DNA of 64,000 bases. Source: Patiria miniata. Its lineage: Eukaryota; Echinodermata; Asteroidea; Valvatida; Asterinidae. Position numbers and translations under genes: made by a program. The notes beneath the pieces were generated by a model, which saw only the letters and a program-made list of their open reading frames with translations, ran no database searches and was not told the origin of the DNA. The stretch spans positions 18,341,334 through 18,405,333 of the forward strand of contig NW_024037074.1 in the NCBI RefSeq assembly GCF_015706575.1, in the 5' to 3' direction. Of this stretch, positions 31,179-42,754 are shown piece after piece; the stretch's first letter is position 1, and every line of letters starts with the position of its first letter.

Positions 31179-32842
31179 GATAGCTCACTCCAGCCAGCCA
31201 GGTAAATCAATAGTTTTTTATAAAAGCTCGCCCGCTTCGCGGGAAAATCACTACTTTGACCTTGTTTATTTAATCAATTGATGAACGCACTCAGCCACAC
31301 ACCCACACTAAAAGGCCTTTTAGCCAGATTTCCATGAGCAACTGGTGAACAAAGGAGCACAGAATAGCTGCTCTTAATATAGTAAAGCATAGAAGTAGCG
31401 ATGATGTTGACTATAGCCATGCATTTTGCTAAAGTCTTAGCTGCCCTTCACTTTGCTTAAAATCAACAGCAACTTTCCATTAGCTTTCTCTTTAATTGGA
31501 TAATGGATTACCAGAAACTGTCTGCCTGATAAATGGCTGTTTCGGCAAATTGCTTTCGTTAATTTTTTTCATGACTATGACTCCTGCTCATAGATTTTGT
31601 ACACGTTTTCATCATAGCCAGCACTCTGGGCACTAAAATCTATCCAATATACTTAACATACGATTAGACCAGAACCTGCAGATGGGTGCCGAACACTAAC
31701 GTCTTCATCACGTCATCACGTTTCATGACGTTACAATATAGGTGCATATTTTGAAGGTCTATAACTCCAGAACTGCATGTCCGATTGGGTTGAAAGTTGG
31801 TATGCCCATAGACCGGGATGTGTTATAGATGAAAATCGAAGTGACGTCTCGATGACGTCATCACGTGACATATGACGTCATATTAAATTTGCATATTTTG
31901 AAGGCCTGTACCTTCAGAAAGACAGACCCGATTGGCTTGAAAGTTGGTACGTACCTAGCTAGAACGGGATGTGTTATAGATGAAAATGGAAATGACCTTA
32001 CGATGACGTCATCACATGACATGTGACGTCATATACAGTGCATATTGTGAAGGCCTACATCTACAGAATGACAGGTCCGATTGGGTTGAAATTTGGTATG
32101 CAATAGACTGTTATGTGCTACAGATGAACTGTGAGGTAATGTTACAATGACGTCATCACACATTATGTGACGTCACATTAAATGTACATTTTTATATGGC
32201 CTGCAGAACTATTGACCTTGTTCACTCTGCACCTTTCTACTGCACATCTATGTACTATCAATCTACAACATGACAGAAAAATAAAATAACAAAACTACCG
32301 AAACAGCTATGTGTTTGTCCACAAACATCTAGTAGTATTTGTGTCTCTAATTACTTTCCACGAAGATGTATGCAATATCATTGATGACAGTTGATTTATT
32401 ACAATGGAATCTATAAGTTTGCATAATTTGTAATGAGATGTATAAGTTTGTAAATAACTTGTCTGCAACCTATCAGATTATTTTAAAGAGAATGACTCCT
32501 TAGAGAAAAGAGAAGCAAAACATTGTGATGAATTTTTGACTATCTATACACAGACATTTACACCTTCATTTTATAATTCCACGATAGGCATTCCATAAAG
32601 TTGTCTTTTGAGTGACATTTTGAAACCAAAAATGACTGGATCTAAATCATGTCAATTCTATCCCTCGTCTACTCTACAAAAAAAAATTGACTGGTGGCCC
32701 AGATAAATAACTGCACTGCTTACTGCAAACGACAAAGTAATCCTTGGCTTTGGATTTTCAAAGAAGTGATTTTCCCGCGAAGGCGACGAGCTTTAATAAA
32801 AAAAACTATTGATTTTCACCTGGCTCGATGGAGTGAGCTACC
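31179..32842. mobile_element. 1.66-kb terminal-inverted-repeat element with CRE array (copy 1)
   Basis: The left end TAGCTCACTCCAGCCAGCC...CTTCGCGGGAAAATCAC and the right end GATTTTCCCGCGAAGG...GGCTCGATGGAGTGAGCTA are ~73-bp inverted repeats. Inside, from the left: sequence homologous to receptor 3' flanks, an array of ~145-150 bp CRE units, then more receptor-3'-flank homology ending in TTGGATTTTCAAAGAAGTG. No transposase frame, so non-autonomous. It starts 1.09 kb upstream of R2. Confidence 0.8.
31697..32185. repeat. CRE-palindrome tandem array, 4 units
   Basis: Four ~145-150 bp units. Three have perfect TGACGTCA sites at 31853, 32004 and 32148, usually with a second inverted site ~20 bp on (TGACGTCATCACGTGACATA then TGACGTCA). 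Units share TCCGATTGG-TTGAAA-TTGGTA and GATGTGTTATAGATGAAAA. Confidence 0.9.
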
Positions 32843-33179
32843 GTTGTACATTGTGTAGAACCTCCAATTAAATTGACAGTAACTATGCTCATGTATGTCA
32901 TACAGTCTCAAGGTATAGCTCGTCGTTATGAAACACACTATAACACCACTGCATCCTATTCCTGTGCTTGAGTGACGACGTGTAACCTGTAAAATGAAAG
33001 CATGTCGGGTAGATGATTTAGTTTTGTGGTTGCGTTGCTAGAATTGAGCTTGCTGGGAGAGACAGACATTGCTTTGTTCAAGATACTCCGAAAATAATGT
33101 TTAAAATATAGCCTATTGTGTACCTCAGAAACCAGTAGGTACATGTAAGTGTTCAATGTAGACTTTTTTACTCTTATAC

Positions 33180-33722
33180 ATGTGTCATTGAATTCCATTA
33201 AGTCCTGATGACACGGTTGTAAGTGTCCACATTGCACTGGTCATCTGGTGGTTATGGTTCGAGTCTCACCAGAGCAACTTAGTGAACATTTTACTCAATC
33301 TTGCAGACCTTGAATAACTTAGGAAGGTTCCTAGTAAATATGCGGGGTTTGTGTGGATCACCAGTTCTAATACTTGATCACTAATTGATCCTGCATTCAC
33401 TCTTTGGCACGTATAGTTTCTCAATTCTGGTTGAACTTGTGCAATGTTGTGTATGCATGTATCAACACACGTACCGGTATATGATCAAAAGTTATGGTGC
33501 ATTTATCTATTTCATCCCGTGATTTCACTCCAGATCCACCCAAGATTCCCAAATTGTCATCCGATAAATTGTCAATCCATGTGAATTGTACCAGATCAAC
33601 AAGTAGTTTCCAGAGCTGTGCTGCTCCATTTGATCTTACTGTGTCTCCCCTCAATGGCATTTTAAACCAAATATACAGATACACACTGAGACCTGATAAC
33701 CGTGTACAGTCTCTACGATCAT
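33180..33722 (+). repeat. tRNA-headed repeat module (copy 3)
   Basis: The head GGTTATGGTTCGAGTCTCACC keeps a B box; the 5' half of the tRNA is lost. The body carries the longest minus-strand open stretch of the family, about 107 codons (33421-33744), including A-A-Q-L-W-K-L-L-V and G-V-K-S-R-D-E-I-D-K-C-T. Confidence 0.6.
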
Positions 33723-34074
33723 AGCAGGAAGACTGCATCCTCAAATGCAGTTTGACGTGATTAGAGGAAGGAGCTCATTGCTGACACGCAGTCAGTGTCT
33801 TGACAAGCAGCATGCACGCACTGTCAATCCATCTAAATTAAATAATTTTTTTAATTAAGTTTTTGGGCAATAATCTTGTCAATCAGAGCTGTTTACAAAG
33901 TTTTCTTCACGGAAATGTTGGCTGCATTAGCTATTTCACATTATGACAGATCCTCGGTGCCTTCGCGGGGAAATCACCCACACAAACTCCCGATGAGCCT
34001 GATTTGCATGAGCAAAGTCTGGTGAACAAAAACACTGAAAGCCGCTTTTATATAAATCAATAAATCATCTATAC

Positions 34075-34520
34075 TACGGCTGGTACGTGAGTACCCGACT
34101 GTTAATGTCAGGAACCGATTCCAGATCATGGAATCGGGTACCTGAAACCAACTTATCAAATTAGTTAGTAACTTCTCAGACAATGAAAAGAAAGGTGTTG
34201 ACTGTCATTTGTGTGGAATTTTTCAAAATGAAAAACAGGCTACATGGGAAAACAAAACATATTCCACGTTTGTGACGCTCGCAAATGTTACAGTTTACAC
34301 CGTAAATTAGCTATAAAGCTCATTGTACACACTTACGTATCTTGCTGTGTTGACACACCGATGTGGGAGTATTGCCATGCAGACTTTTATGAACAAACGG
34401 ATCAGCAACCTCCGAGATTTGAATTTTGGGGTTGGGGTCTTTAACAGGTACCGTGTACCTGTGGGGTTTTATTTTCAATCGGGTACCCGGTTCCGTACCA
34501 CCCGTGAATGCACACCCCTA
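34075..34520. mobile_element. hAT-type MITE, GGGGTGTGCAT ends (cluster copy 1)
   Basis: Left end TACGGCTGG (partly deleted), right end GTGAATGCACACCCCTA. Flanked by ATCTATAC and ATCGATGC, a worn version of the 8-bp duplication that is perfect in the copy at 49829. Inserted in the older receptor-flank sequence. Confidence 0.75.
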
Positions 34521-35775
34521 ATCGATGCATGTAATTTTGTCAAGAGCCTGGAACTTTTGAACGTTTGCTTCAAATCAACAGTGACTTACCATTAGCTTGC
34601 TCTTTATTTCTTTCACAAACACATCTATTTCCTCTTAATAACAGAACTGATGAATAATACAAGTATTGGTTAAGATATAAAGAAAGTAGAGGTGGCCAAA
34701 CATTGAAAGCATAGCTTGTATCAGGCATGCCATTTTATCTCAAAACATCTTTATCTTTAAAACAATTATACTTCTAAGCAGTAAACAAAGTTATGAAAAT
34801 AATACTTGGCAATGAGTAGGATCGCCATTCGAAGCAGGGCAGAGACACATTAAATACAAAGTATATTACACTACAAAAGGTACAATTTAAGTTTGAGTTT
34901 AAAAATATTATATGACGTCGAACATCTATAACGAGTCACCAAAAGCCGTCTGCCTCACAAGAATAATAAGCCTCTCATAATAATTCGTTATTATTGATCG
35001 GCAGAATTTGACATGCAGTTTTACAGTGATAGTATACTAGTATAAAATGCAATGAGATGTACAGAAAGCATTCTTCTTACATTTATTCCTTTTCAGCTAA
35101 GTTTGTATTCTACTTTTGTCGTACACACAGTAATTCAAAATTGCATTCATTGCAGAAAAACTAGAATTTGGACTTTTGAGAAGATGACCAATGGGCCCAT
35201 TCTTCATAATTTTTATTTTAAAGAAGTCCTCCCATAAAATATCTGGGATAGATTGCGGACAAATTTTATCTGCAAATAGGCCCATTGTATCAAGTGTTAA
35301 ATGCAGGATTCTGATGCACATCTTCCCTGGAATCTTCCTATTATGAATTCATTAGTTTGTAAACATTGCTGAAAACTGTAAAGAAATAATGCCCAAGGCT
35401 CATATGCGATGCAATAAGCATTTTACGGTAATATTGTCGATAATATTGTTGCAACTTATAATGAGATTCATGCCTTAAGTTAGAAAAAAGAGACGTAATA
35501 ACGTGATTAATTATTTGACTGTATCTATATACACAAATATTTACACCTGCACTTTGTGATTTCATGGTAGGCATTCCATAAAGTTGTCACTTTAGTCTCA
35601 CAGAAACTCAAAACAATGTGATATTTTGACTGAATGACTGAATCTAAATCATGTCATCCTATCCCTCATCTACTCTAAGAAACTCGATTGGTTGCCCAGA
35701 TAAATCAGTGGTTACTGCAAACAAGACAGTAGTCCTTAGCTCTGGGTTCTCAAAGAAATTGCTCCTTGTTTATTT
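34521..35775. repeat. Receptor 3'-flank repeat (R3 copy)
   Basis: Homologous to 39690-41030, 50310-51615 and 57600-58935. Contains AAATCAACAGTGACTT-CCATTAGC, GAGTAGGATCGCCATTCGAA, AGGCCCATTGTATCAAGTG and GGCATTCCATAAAGTTGTC in that order, ending a few dozen bases from the receptor stop. Confidence 0.75.
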
Positions 35776-35790
35776 TATGTAGGCTGAGCA

Positions 35791-36493
35791 TCACTGTCTG
35801 CCTTTCCGACAAATGAGCTTTTGGCATCCTCTCTAAAAGTTTTGTTTCGCCAGCAATAGATGACTGTGTTGAGCCAGGAATTGCTGTAGCGCAAACCTTC
35901 TAACAATATGAGGGTAGAGGGATTGACCACATACAAATGTGTGAGTGTGGGTAGCCATGTGACACAGACAGTGCATGTGATGATCAGAAATGTTTTGAGA
36001 AATTTGACATTTGAGCGATGCAGCTGAACCTGTGCATCGTCAGCATTGATCGCAGCTGCTGCTATACGCCGTGCCTGATGCCTGGCAATCAAAAGCAATT
36101 TTACATACAGAACAATTACAATTAAAAGAGTTGATACTACAAGAAAATAAATAAGTGCTACGTCAATAATAACCAGCGGTTCAAAATGCTCAATTGAGAT
36201 TCTGCAAGTAAGTTCAACCGTACTGAGTACAGTTGCACATATCAAGGCAATATAAGCTCGTCTTTTGGTGCCTAGAGTTTGCAGTTTGAGAGGTTGTGAT
36301 ACTGCAATGTACCGGACCACAGTAATCATTGCCAGAATGAACAACCCCATCACTTGAAAAAATAAAACTATGTCTTCGAGGGTCTCTGTACAGATGTGCA
36401 GTGTGAGACTTGTGGAGAGAAGACCAAAGAAGCCCACTCCAACATCGGTAATCGTTAGGGCTACCACCAGCAGATTGGACTAAGTACACACTG
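35791..36493 (-). pseudogene. R3: broken rhodopsin-like GPCR
   Basis: TM2 to TM7 are readable (230-codon frame 35775-36467), with L-T-I-T-D-V-G-V-G, V-V-R-Y and N-T-V-I-Y. The TM1 side is missing. Next to AGCAG at ~36475, 79 bp present in R4 (38013-38091) are absent, and homology stops altogether near 36493. At the 3' end one A is missing from the AAAAAG of A-K-K-L-I-C, so the last residues read S-S-F-V-G-K-A-D-S. The stop homologous to the others is at 35791-35793. Confidence 0.88.
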
Positions 36494-37319
36494 GATAGTA
36501 AGGGAACTAACTCCCAGTGAAATTATTCTTTCTGGGAGGCCGTATCATAAGTTCGACGCCTCATAGGTCCGACGCCTCATATGTCCGACGCCGGTCCGAC
36601 AATAGACAAACGCTGTTTCGGACTTAGGAGGCGTCTCAGCTATGGGTCATTGAAAGGTTGCAGTTCTTGCAAGCTGCCCTTCCTATTTATAAATGGGAAT
36701 TAATATGTGCTTGGGGCCTGGTCGCGTATAATTTCCATCATTTTCGGCTTGGACCATTATCTGCAAACTGGGCCCACCGGTTTGAGACCGCGTATTGTTA
36801 AAAACATGCCAAAGCACATATTTATTCCCTTATAATGAAAAGTACTTATAAACTGAAAGAGTATTGTGAGCACAATATTGGCCGTAATCATAATGTGTCA
36901 ATAGAATCAAAAAATCAATTTACAAACATTGTCAGGGTACCTAAATGTGTATCACTTCTTCGCATGACATATTTACCTACTGAACATTCACTTTGTGGAA
37001 CTTCCACAGATAAACCACGAACTTCGAATTGTACGCAGTCTCACAACATTGGTTGTTGCTGTTAGTAAATACTCTATAACACCACTACGTTTCCCTCTGC
37101 TTCAATGACGATTTGTAGCATGAATATAAAAGCTTGTCAGGCAGACGGTTTACTTTTACATAGTTACGTTACTAACTGTGTATTTTCAAAATGAATACAA
37201 TTGTGGTAATTTACAAGAATCAATGCAGACAGGGGAATGTTTCATAAAGTTTCATTGCGACCAAAAATAAAGCGTGGTAGTTGTTATAGTGTCATTGGGT
37301 TGTTGACGAGTTTCGAACT
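36494..37319. other. Spacer between R3 and R4 with short GACGCCTCAT repeats
   Basis: At 36551-36595 the motif GTCCGACGCCTCATA occurs two to three times in tandem, and a reversed GGAGGCGTC follows near 36629. The rest shows scraps of receptor-flank sequence and no gene. Confidence 0.5.
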
Positions 37320-38225
37320 TCATTCTGGCTGTCTGTTTTTCCAACAAATGAGCTTTTTAGCGACCTTCCTGAAAGTTTCATTTCTCCAGCAATAGATGAC
37401 TGTGTTGAGCCAGGAATTGCTGTAGCGCAGGCTGTTAACGAAAATATCGACACCCAAACCAAAGCGACTCAAACGTGCGAGTGAGGGTAGCCATGTGACA
37501 CAGACAGTGCATGTGATGATCAAAAACGTTTTGAGAGATTTGACATTTGAGCGATGCAGCTGAACCTGTGCATCGTCAGCATTGATCTCAGCTGCTGCTA
37601 TACGCCGTGCGTGATGCCTGGCAATCAAAAGCAATTTCACATACAGAACAATTACAATTAAAAGAGTTGATACTACAAGAAAATAAGTAAGTGCTCTGTC
37701 AATGATAACCAGCTTTCCAAAATGCTCAGTCAAGTATCTGCAAGTAAGTTGAACAATACTGTGTACAGTTGCACATGTCATGGCAATATAAGCTCGTCTT
37801 TTGGTGACCAGAGTTTGCAGTTTGAGAGGTTGTGATACTGCAATGTAGCGGACCACAGTAATCATTGCCAGCATGCACAACCCCAGCAGCTGAAAAAATC
37901 CAACTAAAATTTGTAAAAGTACCTTTATATCAATGTGCGGTGTGAGACTTGTGGAGAAAAGAGCAAAGAAGCCCACTCCAACATCGGTAATCGTTAGGGC
38001 TACCAACAGCAGCTTAGTGACGTCATGCATGTCATGTATGCGATGTAACACCAGCAGAGAAAACAAGTTGCAGATGACGCAAAATGAGCAGATTGGACTT
38101 AGTACGCACATCCTAAGAATGTAAGTTGACTCATCCAAGCTTTCTTCATATTCCTGGTCCTCTTCGGTAATGTTAGAATCAGAGGGAAGATAAGTGACCT
38201 CAGATTCGTCTGATATGTTTGCCAT
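37320..38225 (-). CDS. R4: intronless rhodopsin-like GPCR, intact
   Basis: 301 residues, start M-A-N-I-S-D-E-S-E-V. The N-terminus is strongly acidic (E-E-D-Q-E-Y-E-E-S-L-D-E) with sites NIS and NIT. It has the cluster fingerprint (I-C-N-L-F-S-L-L-V-L, T-I-T-D-V-G-V-G, V-R-Y, T-W-L-P, N-T-V-I-Y). TM6-loop-3-TM7 is distinct (A-R-L-S-R-F-G-L-G-V-D-I-F-V-N-S-L), so it probably differs in ligand preference. Acidic N-terminal type shared with R8 and R9. No CRE element lies within ~1 kb upstream. Confidence 0.92.
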   Translation of the reverse strand: MANISDESEVTYLPSDSNITEEDQEYEESLDESTYILRMCVLSPICSFCVICNLFSLLVLHRIHDMHDVTKLLLVALTITDVGVGFFALFSTSLTPHIDIKVLLQILVGFFQLLGLCMLAMITVVRYIAVSQPLKLQTLVTKRRAYIAMTCATVHSIVQLTCRYLTEHFGKLVIIDRALTYFLVVSTLLIVIVLYVKLLLIARHHARRIAAAEINADDAQVQLHRSNVKSLKTFLIITCTVCVTWLPSLARLSRFGLGVDIFVNSLRYSNSWLNTVIYCWRNETFRKVAKKLICWKNRQPE

Positions 38226-39300
38226 TGTTTGGAAATGTGCTCAATCATAACATTTATTAGCTTGTTTCATAAACGGAGGCGATTCCGAGAACAGTCTTTC
38301 AATAACCCTTTTTGATGAATAATACTTTATTCTTCGCAAATTCATTTCAGTTCTGGTGTGTGCAAACTTCAATGTTTTCTGTAGGCCGTGGAATCTCTGG
38401 ACCATCATGCAGTATCATGTTAATCGAGATATAATGTTTAAGTTTGTAGCTTTACAGTCCTTGATCTTGTGAGCGGTGTGTCCTTTGTTCATGTGTCTAC
38501 CACCATGATCGATATATCCTGTTGTTTGAAAGGATATAAACCTGTTTGGTAATTCCTCAGGTCTGATGAAATGTTAAAAGCATTTCACAAGGCCGAAGAA
38601 GCAACATACGCTTATGTGAACGTACCTTGGTTTAAGGTCTATACGCAGTTTGTATTGGTGAAAGGCTGTCGTCAGATGCAACCAGCAACAAGTGATTTCT
38701 CTTCCGTTGAGAGACTTGAAATTGTGGTTCAGCCACCAAAAAAAACCCACAATCTGATCCATGTCCCGTAAAGTTTGAAGTTTGGCTGAAAGCAACAGGT
38801 CAAAATGACTACTGAAGAAACAAGCGTCATTCATCAAATAATTCCTTGGCGTTCCTTTTTCCGGCGTAGAAACCTTCGATTACAACACTGTTTCACATGT
38901 CGCTGGTCTTCGTGAAAACCACAACTGCCCAAAGAGTGCTGCGGTGGCAAAGCGAAGAAAGGTTGACTTACAGGCTAGTGAAATGATAGCCTTTGATGCG
39001 GTTTCCAACTTGCGTACAATGTCAATACATGACATGACTGCCGCGCGTAATTTGACGGGGTGTGCCCATTTGCCAAGCGTTGTACGCATGCGCGCATACT
39101 TAATAGTCATTTTTTAGTGACTATTATGTTCATTGTTCACCTCATTGTTGACACGCAGTCAGTGTCTTGACAAGCAACATACACACACTGTCAATCCATC
39201 TCAATTAAATCATTATGATTAAGTTTTTAGGCAATAATCTTGTCAATCAGAGCTGTTTACAAAGTTTTCCTCACGGAAATTTTGGCTGCTTCAGCTATAT
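38226..39300. other. 5' flank of R4
   Basis: The first ~600 bp align by eye with the flanks of R8, R9 and more loosely R2 (CTTGATCTTGTGAGCGGTGTG, CTACCACCATGATCGATAT). Probable promoter region. No separate gene seen. Confidence 0.5.
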
Positions 39301-39481
39301 CACAAATGAGATATCCTCGCCGCCTTCGTTGGGAAATCACTGCTTTGACTTTGATAACTTGGTCAATGGATGAACGCACTCACCCACACAAAATCCCCAT
39401 GAGCCTGATTTGCATGAGCAAAGTCTGGTGAACAAAAACACTGAAAGCCGCTTTATTATAAATCATTAAAGCATCGATACT

Positions 39482-39686
39482 ACGGCTGTGCATCGAACCG
39501 GATACATGAGTACCCGACTGTTAATGTCAGGAACTGACTCCAGATCATGGAATCGGGTACCTGAAACCAACTTAACAAATTAGTTAGTAACTTCTCAGAC
39601 AATGAAAAGAAAGGTGTCAAATATCATTTGTGTGGAATTTTCAAAATGAAAAACAGGCTACATGGGAAAACAAAACATATTCCATG
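39482..39686. mobile_element. hAT-type MITE, GGGGTGTGCAT ends (truncated copy)
   Basis: Starts TACGGCTGTGCATCG right after ATCGATAC. The right half is missing and the sequence jumps to TCGATAC of the right duplication at ~39687. It occupies the same site as the copies at 34075, 49829 and 57069. Confidence 0.7.
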
Positions 39687-39689
39687 TCG

Positions 39690-41030
39690 ATACATGTAAT
39701 TTTGTCAAGAGCCTGGAACTTTTGAACGTTTGCTTCAAATCAACAGTGACTTTCCATTAGCTTGCTCTTTATTTCTTTCACAAACACATCTATTACCTCT
39801 TAATAACAGAACTGTAGAATGATACAAGTATTGGTTAAGATATAAAGGGCAGTAGAGGTGGCAAAACATTGAAAGCATAGCTTGTATAAGGCATGCCATT
39901 TTATCTCCTCTGGATATGACCCACATTTGTACTTAACTTGCTTAATGATTTATAACTATCGACTTGTTGTAATTTCTTTCACACACAAAAACAATTATAC
40001 TTCTAAGCAGTAAAAAATTATGAAAATAATAATGGGCAATGAGTAGGATCGCCATTCGAAGCAGGGCAGAGACACATTAAATACAAAGTATATTACATTA
40101 CAAAGGGTACAATTTATGTTTGCGTTTAGAAATATTATATGACGTCGAACATCTATAACGAATCACCAAAAAACCGTCTGCCTCACAAGAATAATAAGCC
40201 TCTCATTATTTTTCTGTGAGGTTAATAATTCGTTATTATTGATTGGCAGAATTTTACATGTAGTTTTAGAGTGATAGTATACTAGTATAACATGCAATGA
40301 GATGTACAGAAAGCATTCTTCTAACATTTATTCCTTTTCAGCTAAGTTTATATTCTACTTTTGTCGTACACACAGTAATTCAAAATTGCATTCATTGCAG
40401 AAAAACTAGAATTTGGACTTTTATTTGAGAAGAAGACCAATGGGCCCATTCTTCATATTTTTTATTTTAAAGAAGTCCTTCCATAAAATATCTGGGATAG
40501 ATTGCGGACAAATTTATCTGCAAATAGGCCCATTGTATCAAGTGTTAAATGCAGGATTCTGATGCACATCTTCCCTAGAATCTTCCTATTATGAAGTCAT
40601 TAGTTTGTAAACATTACTGAAAACTATAAAGAAATAATGCTTAAGGCTCATATGCGATGCAATGAGCCTTTTACGGTAATATTGTCTGCAACTTATAATG
40701 AGATTCATATTTAATGAGATTAATGCCTTAAGTTAGAAAAAAGAGACGTAATAACGTGATTAATTATTTGACTGTATCTATATACACAAATATTTACACC
40801 TGCACTTTGTGATTTCATGGTAGGCATTCCATAAAGTTGTCACTTTAGTCTCACAGAAACTCACAGTAATGTGATATTTTGAAACCTACAATGACTGAAT
40901 TTAAATCATGTAATCCTATCCCTCATCTACTCTAAGATACTCGATTGGTTGCCCAGATAAATCTTTGGTCACTGCAAACAAGAGATTAGTCCTTGGCTCT
41001 GGGTTTGCAAAGAAATTGCTCTTTGTTTAT
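39690..41030. repeat. Receptor 3'-flank repeat (R5 copy)
   Basis: Same order of blocks as downstream of R3, R7 and R8. Closest by eye to the R7 copy, including a CATATTTAATGAGATTAATGCC insertion. Confidence 0.7.
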
Positions 41031-41047
41031 TGTATGTACGTTGATCA

Positions 41048-41940
41048 TCACTGTTTGCCTTTCCGACAAATGAGGCTTTTGGCAACCTCTCTGAAAGTTT
41101 TGTTTCGCCAGCAATAGATAACTGTGTTGAGCCAGGAATTGCTGTAGCGCAGACTTTCAATCAAAAAAAATATAAAGGGAAGTAAATTTTCAAATGGCAT
41201 GAATGTGGGCAGCCAAGTCACATAGACAGTGCATGTGATGATCAGAAACGTTTTGAGAGATTTGACAGAGAGCGATGCAGCTGAACCTGTGCATCGTCAG
41301 CATTGATCTCAGCTGCTGCTATACGCCGTGCCTGATGCCTGGCAATCAAAAGCAATTTTCCATACAGAACAATAATAATTAAAATAATGGATACTACAAG
41401 AAAATAAGCGAGTGCTTGGCTAAAATCATTCAGCTGTTTCACATCCTGTGCTAACATTGTGCAAAGGAGTGCAACAAGACAGAGTAAAGTTGCACATGTC
41501 AAGGCAATGTAAATTTGTCTTTTGGTGACCAGAGTTTCCAGTTTGAGAGGTTGTGATACTGCAATGTACCGGATCACAGTTATCATTGCCAGAATGCACA
41601 ACCCCAGCAGCTGAAAAAATAACACTATGTTTTCAAGTTCCTTTATATAAATGTGCAGTTTGAGACTTGCAGTGAGTAGACCAAAGAAGCCCACTCCAAC
41701 ATCGGCAATCGTTAGGGCTACCACCAGCAGCTTAGTGACGTCATGCATGTCATGTATGCGATGTAATACTAGCAGAGAAAACAAGTTGCAAATGACGCAA
41801 AATGCACTGATAACACAAAGAACGCAGACGTATATCATACAGCTCCTTGTGTCTAACTGTTAGATGTGGAAACAGGCATTATTGTCGTTGATATCGCTTG
41901 TATTCGTTGAATTTCCACACAGTTTTGATACGTTTTCCCT
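41048..41940 (-). pseudogene. R5: broken rhodopsin-like GPCR, relative of R1
   Basis: Clearly the R1 type (D-T-R-S, I-Y-V-C-V-L-C-V-I-S-A-F-C, D-V-K-Q-L-N). Three lesions are visible. The start codon position reads AGG (41938-41940). A stop sits where R1 has H-L-Q-L-D in the N-terminal tail (near 41862). One base is missing in the third cytoplasmic loop near 41268 (GACAGAGAGCG versus GACATTTGAGCG). The last lesion is shared with R7. The rest of the body, including V-I-R-Y, is well kept, so decay is recent. Confidence 0.88.
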
Positions 41941-41994
41941 TTTAAGAGGCTGTGATATTCTATTAGGAGGTATATTGCAGGTATCAACACACGT

Positions 41995-42232
41995 ACTTGT
42001 ATAATAATAAAGAGTGTGGCGCATTTATCAATTACATACAATGCTTTGACTCCAGATGCATCCAAGACTTCCAACTTGGCATCCAATACTGCAGTAGTGT
42101 CAATCCATTTGAATTGTACCAGTGGTTTCCAGAGCTGTGCTGCAAGAATTGCTCTTGTGGTGTCTCCCCCACTGAGAAGTGATATCACTGAGAAGTGATT
42201 ATCGTGTACAGATACACTCGTTTATGTGCCAT
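41995..42232 (+). repeat. tRNA-headed repeat module, headless copy
   Basis: Matches 27,400-27,620. A ~440-bp segment present between R1 and the module (about 26,950-27,390) is missing here, joined at GAGGTAT/TATTGCAGG. Confidence 0.6.
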
Positions 42233-42754
42233 AGTTAAAAAAAAATACTGCATCATTAAATGTGACGTGGCCTGATTAGAGGAACGAGCTCATTGTTGAC
42301 TTGCAGTCAGCGTCTTAACAAGCAGTATGCACGTATCGCAGTTCAATCATTTTTTGATTAATTTGTTTGGATAATATTCCTGGCACTGGCAGTCAGAGCT
42401 GTGTACGTACAAAGTGTTCTTAGTGGACATTTTGGCTGCATTAGCTATATCACAAATGAGGAATCCTAAAAAGCATTTTGGCCTGATTAGAGGAACGAGC
42501 TCATGTTGACACGCAGTCAGCGTCTTAACAAGCAGCATGAACCTATCGCAATTCAATCATTTTTGATTAACTGTTTTGGACAATGTTTCTGGCAGTCTGA
42601 GCTGTTCACATACAAAGTGTTCTCATGTAAATTTTGGCTGCATCAGGTAGAATTGAGCTTGCCAGGCAATAATAGAAAGACAGCTCTTGGTCCCAGATAA
42701 AGAAAAATCTTGTGGACGGTGGTGGACTTTGGAGAAACGTAGGAAGGTTCCTGG

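Noticed and set aside
31697-32185. CRE array as a centromeric or other large satellite
   Set aside because: Arrays are only about four units long and always lie inside the inverted-repeat element.
33421-33744. Resemblance of A-Q-L-W-K-L-L-V-D-L-V to the start of an ETS DNA-binding domain
   Set aside because: Only a few residues match and the later ETS signature is absent.
36551-36595. GACGCCTCAT repeats as a CRISPR-like array
   Set aside because: Only two to three adjacent short units without spacers, in an animal genome.
40969-41160. Separate 63-codon minus-strand genes at 40969-41160 and 51551-51742
   Set aside because: They are out-of-frame readings of the TM7-tail part of R5 and R7.
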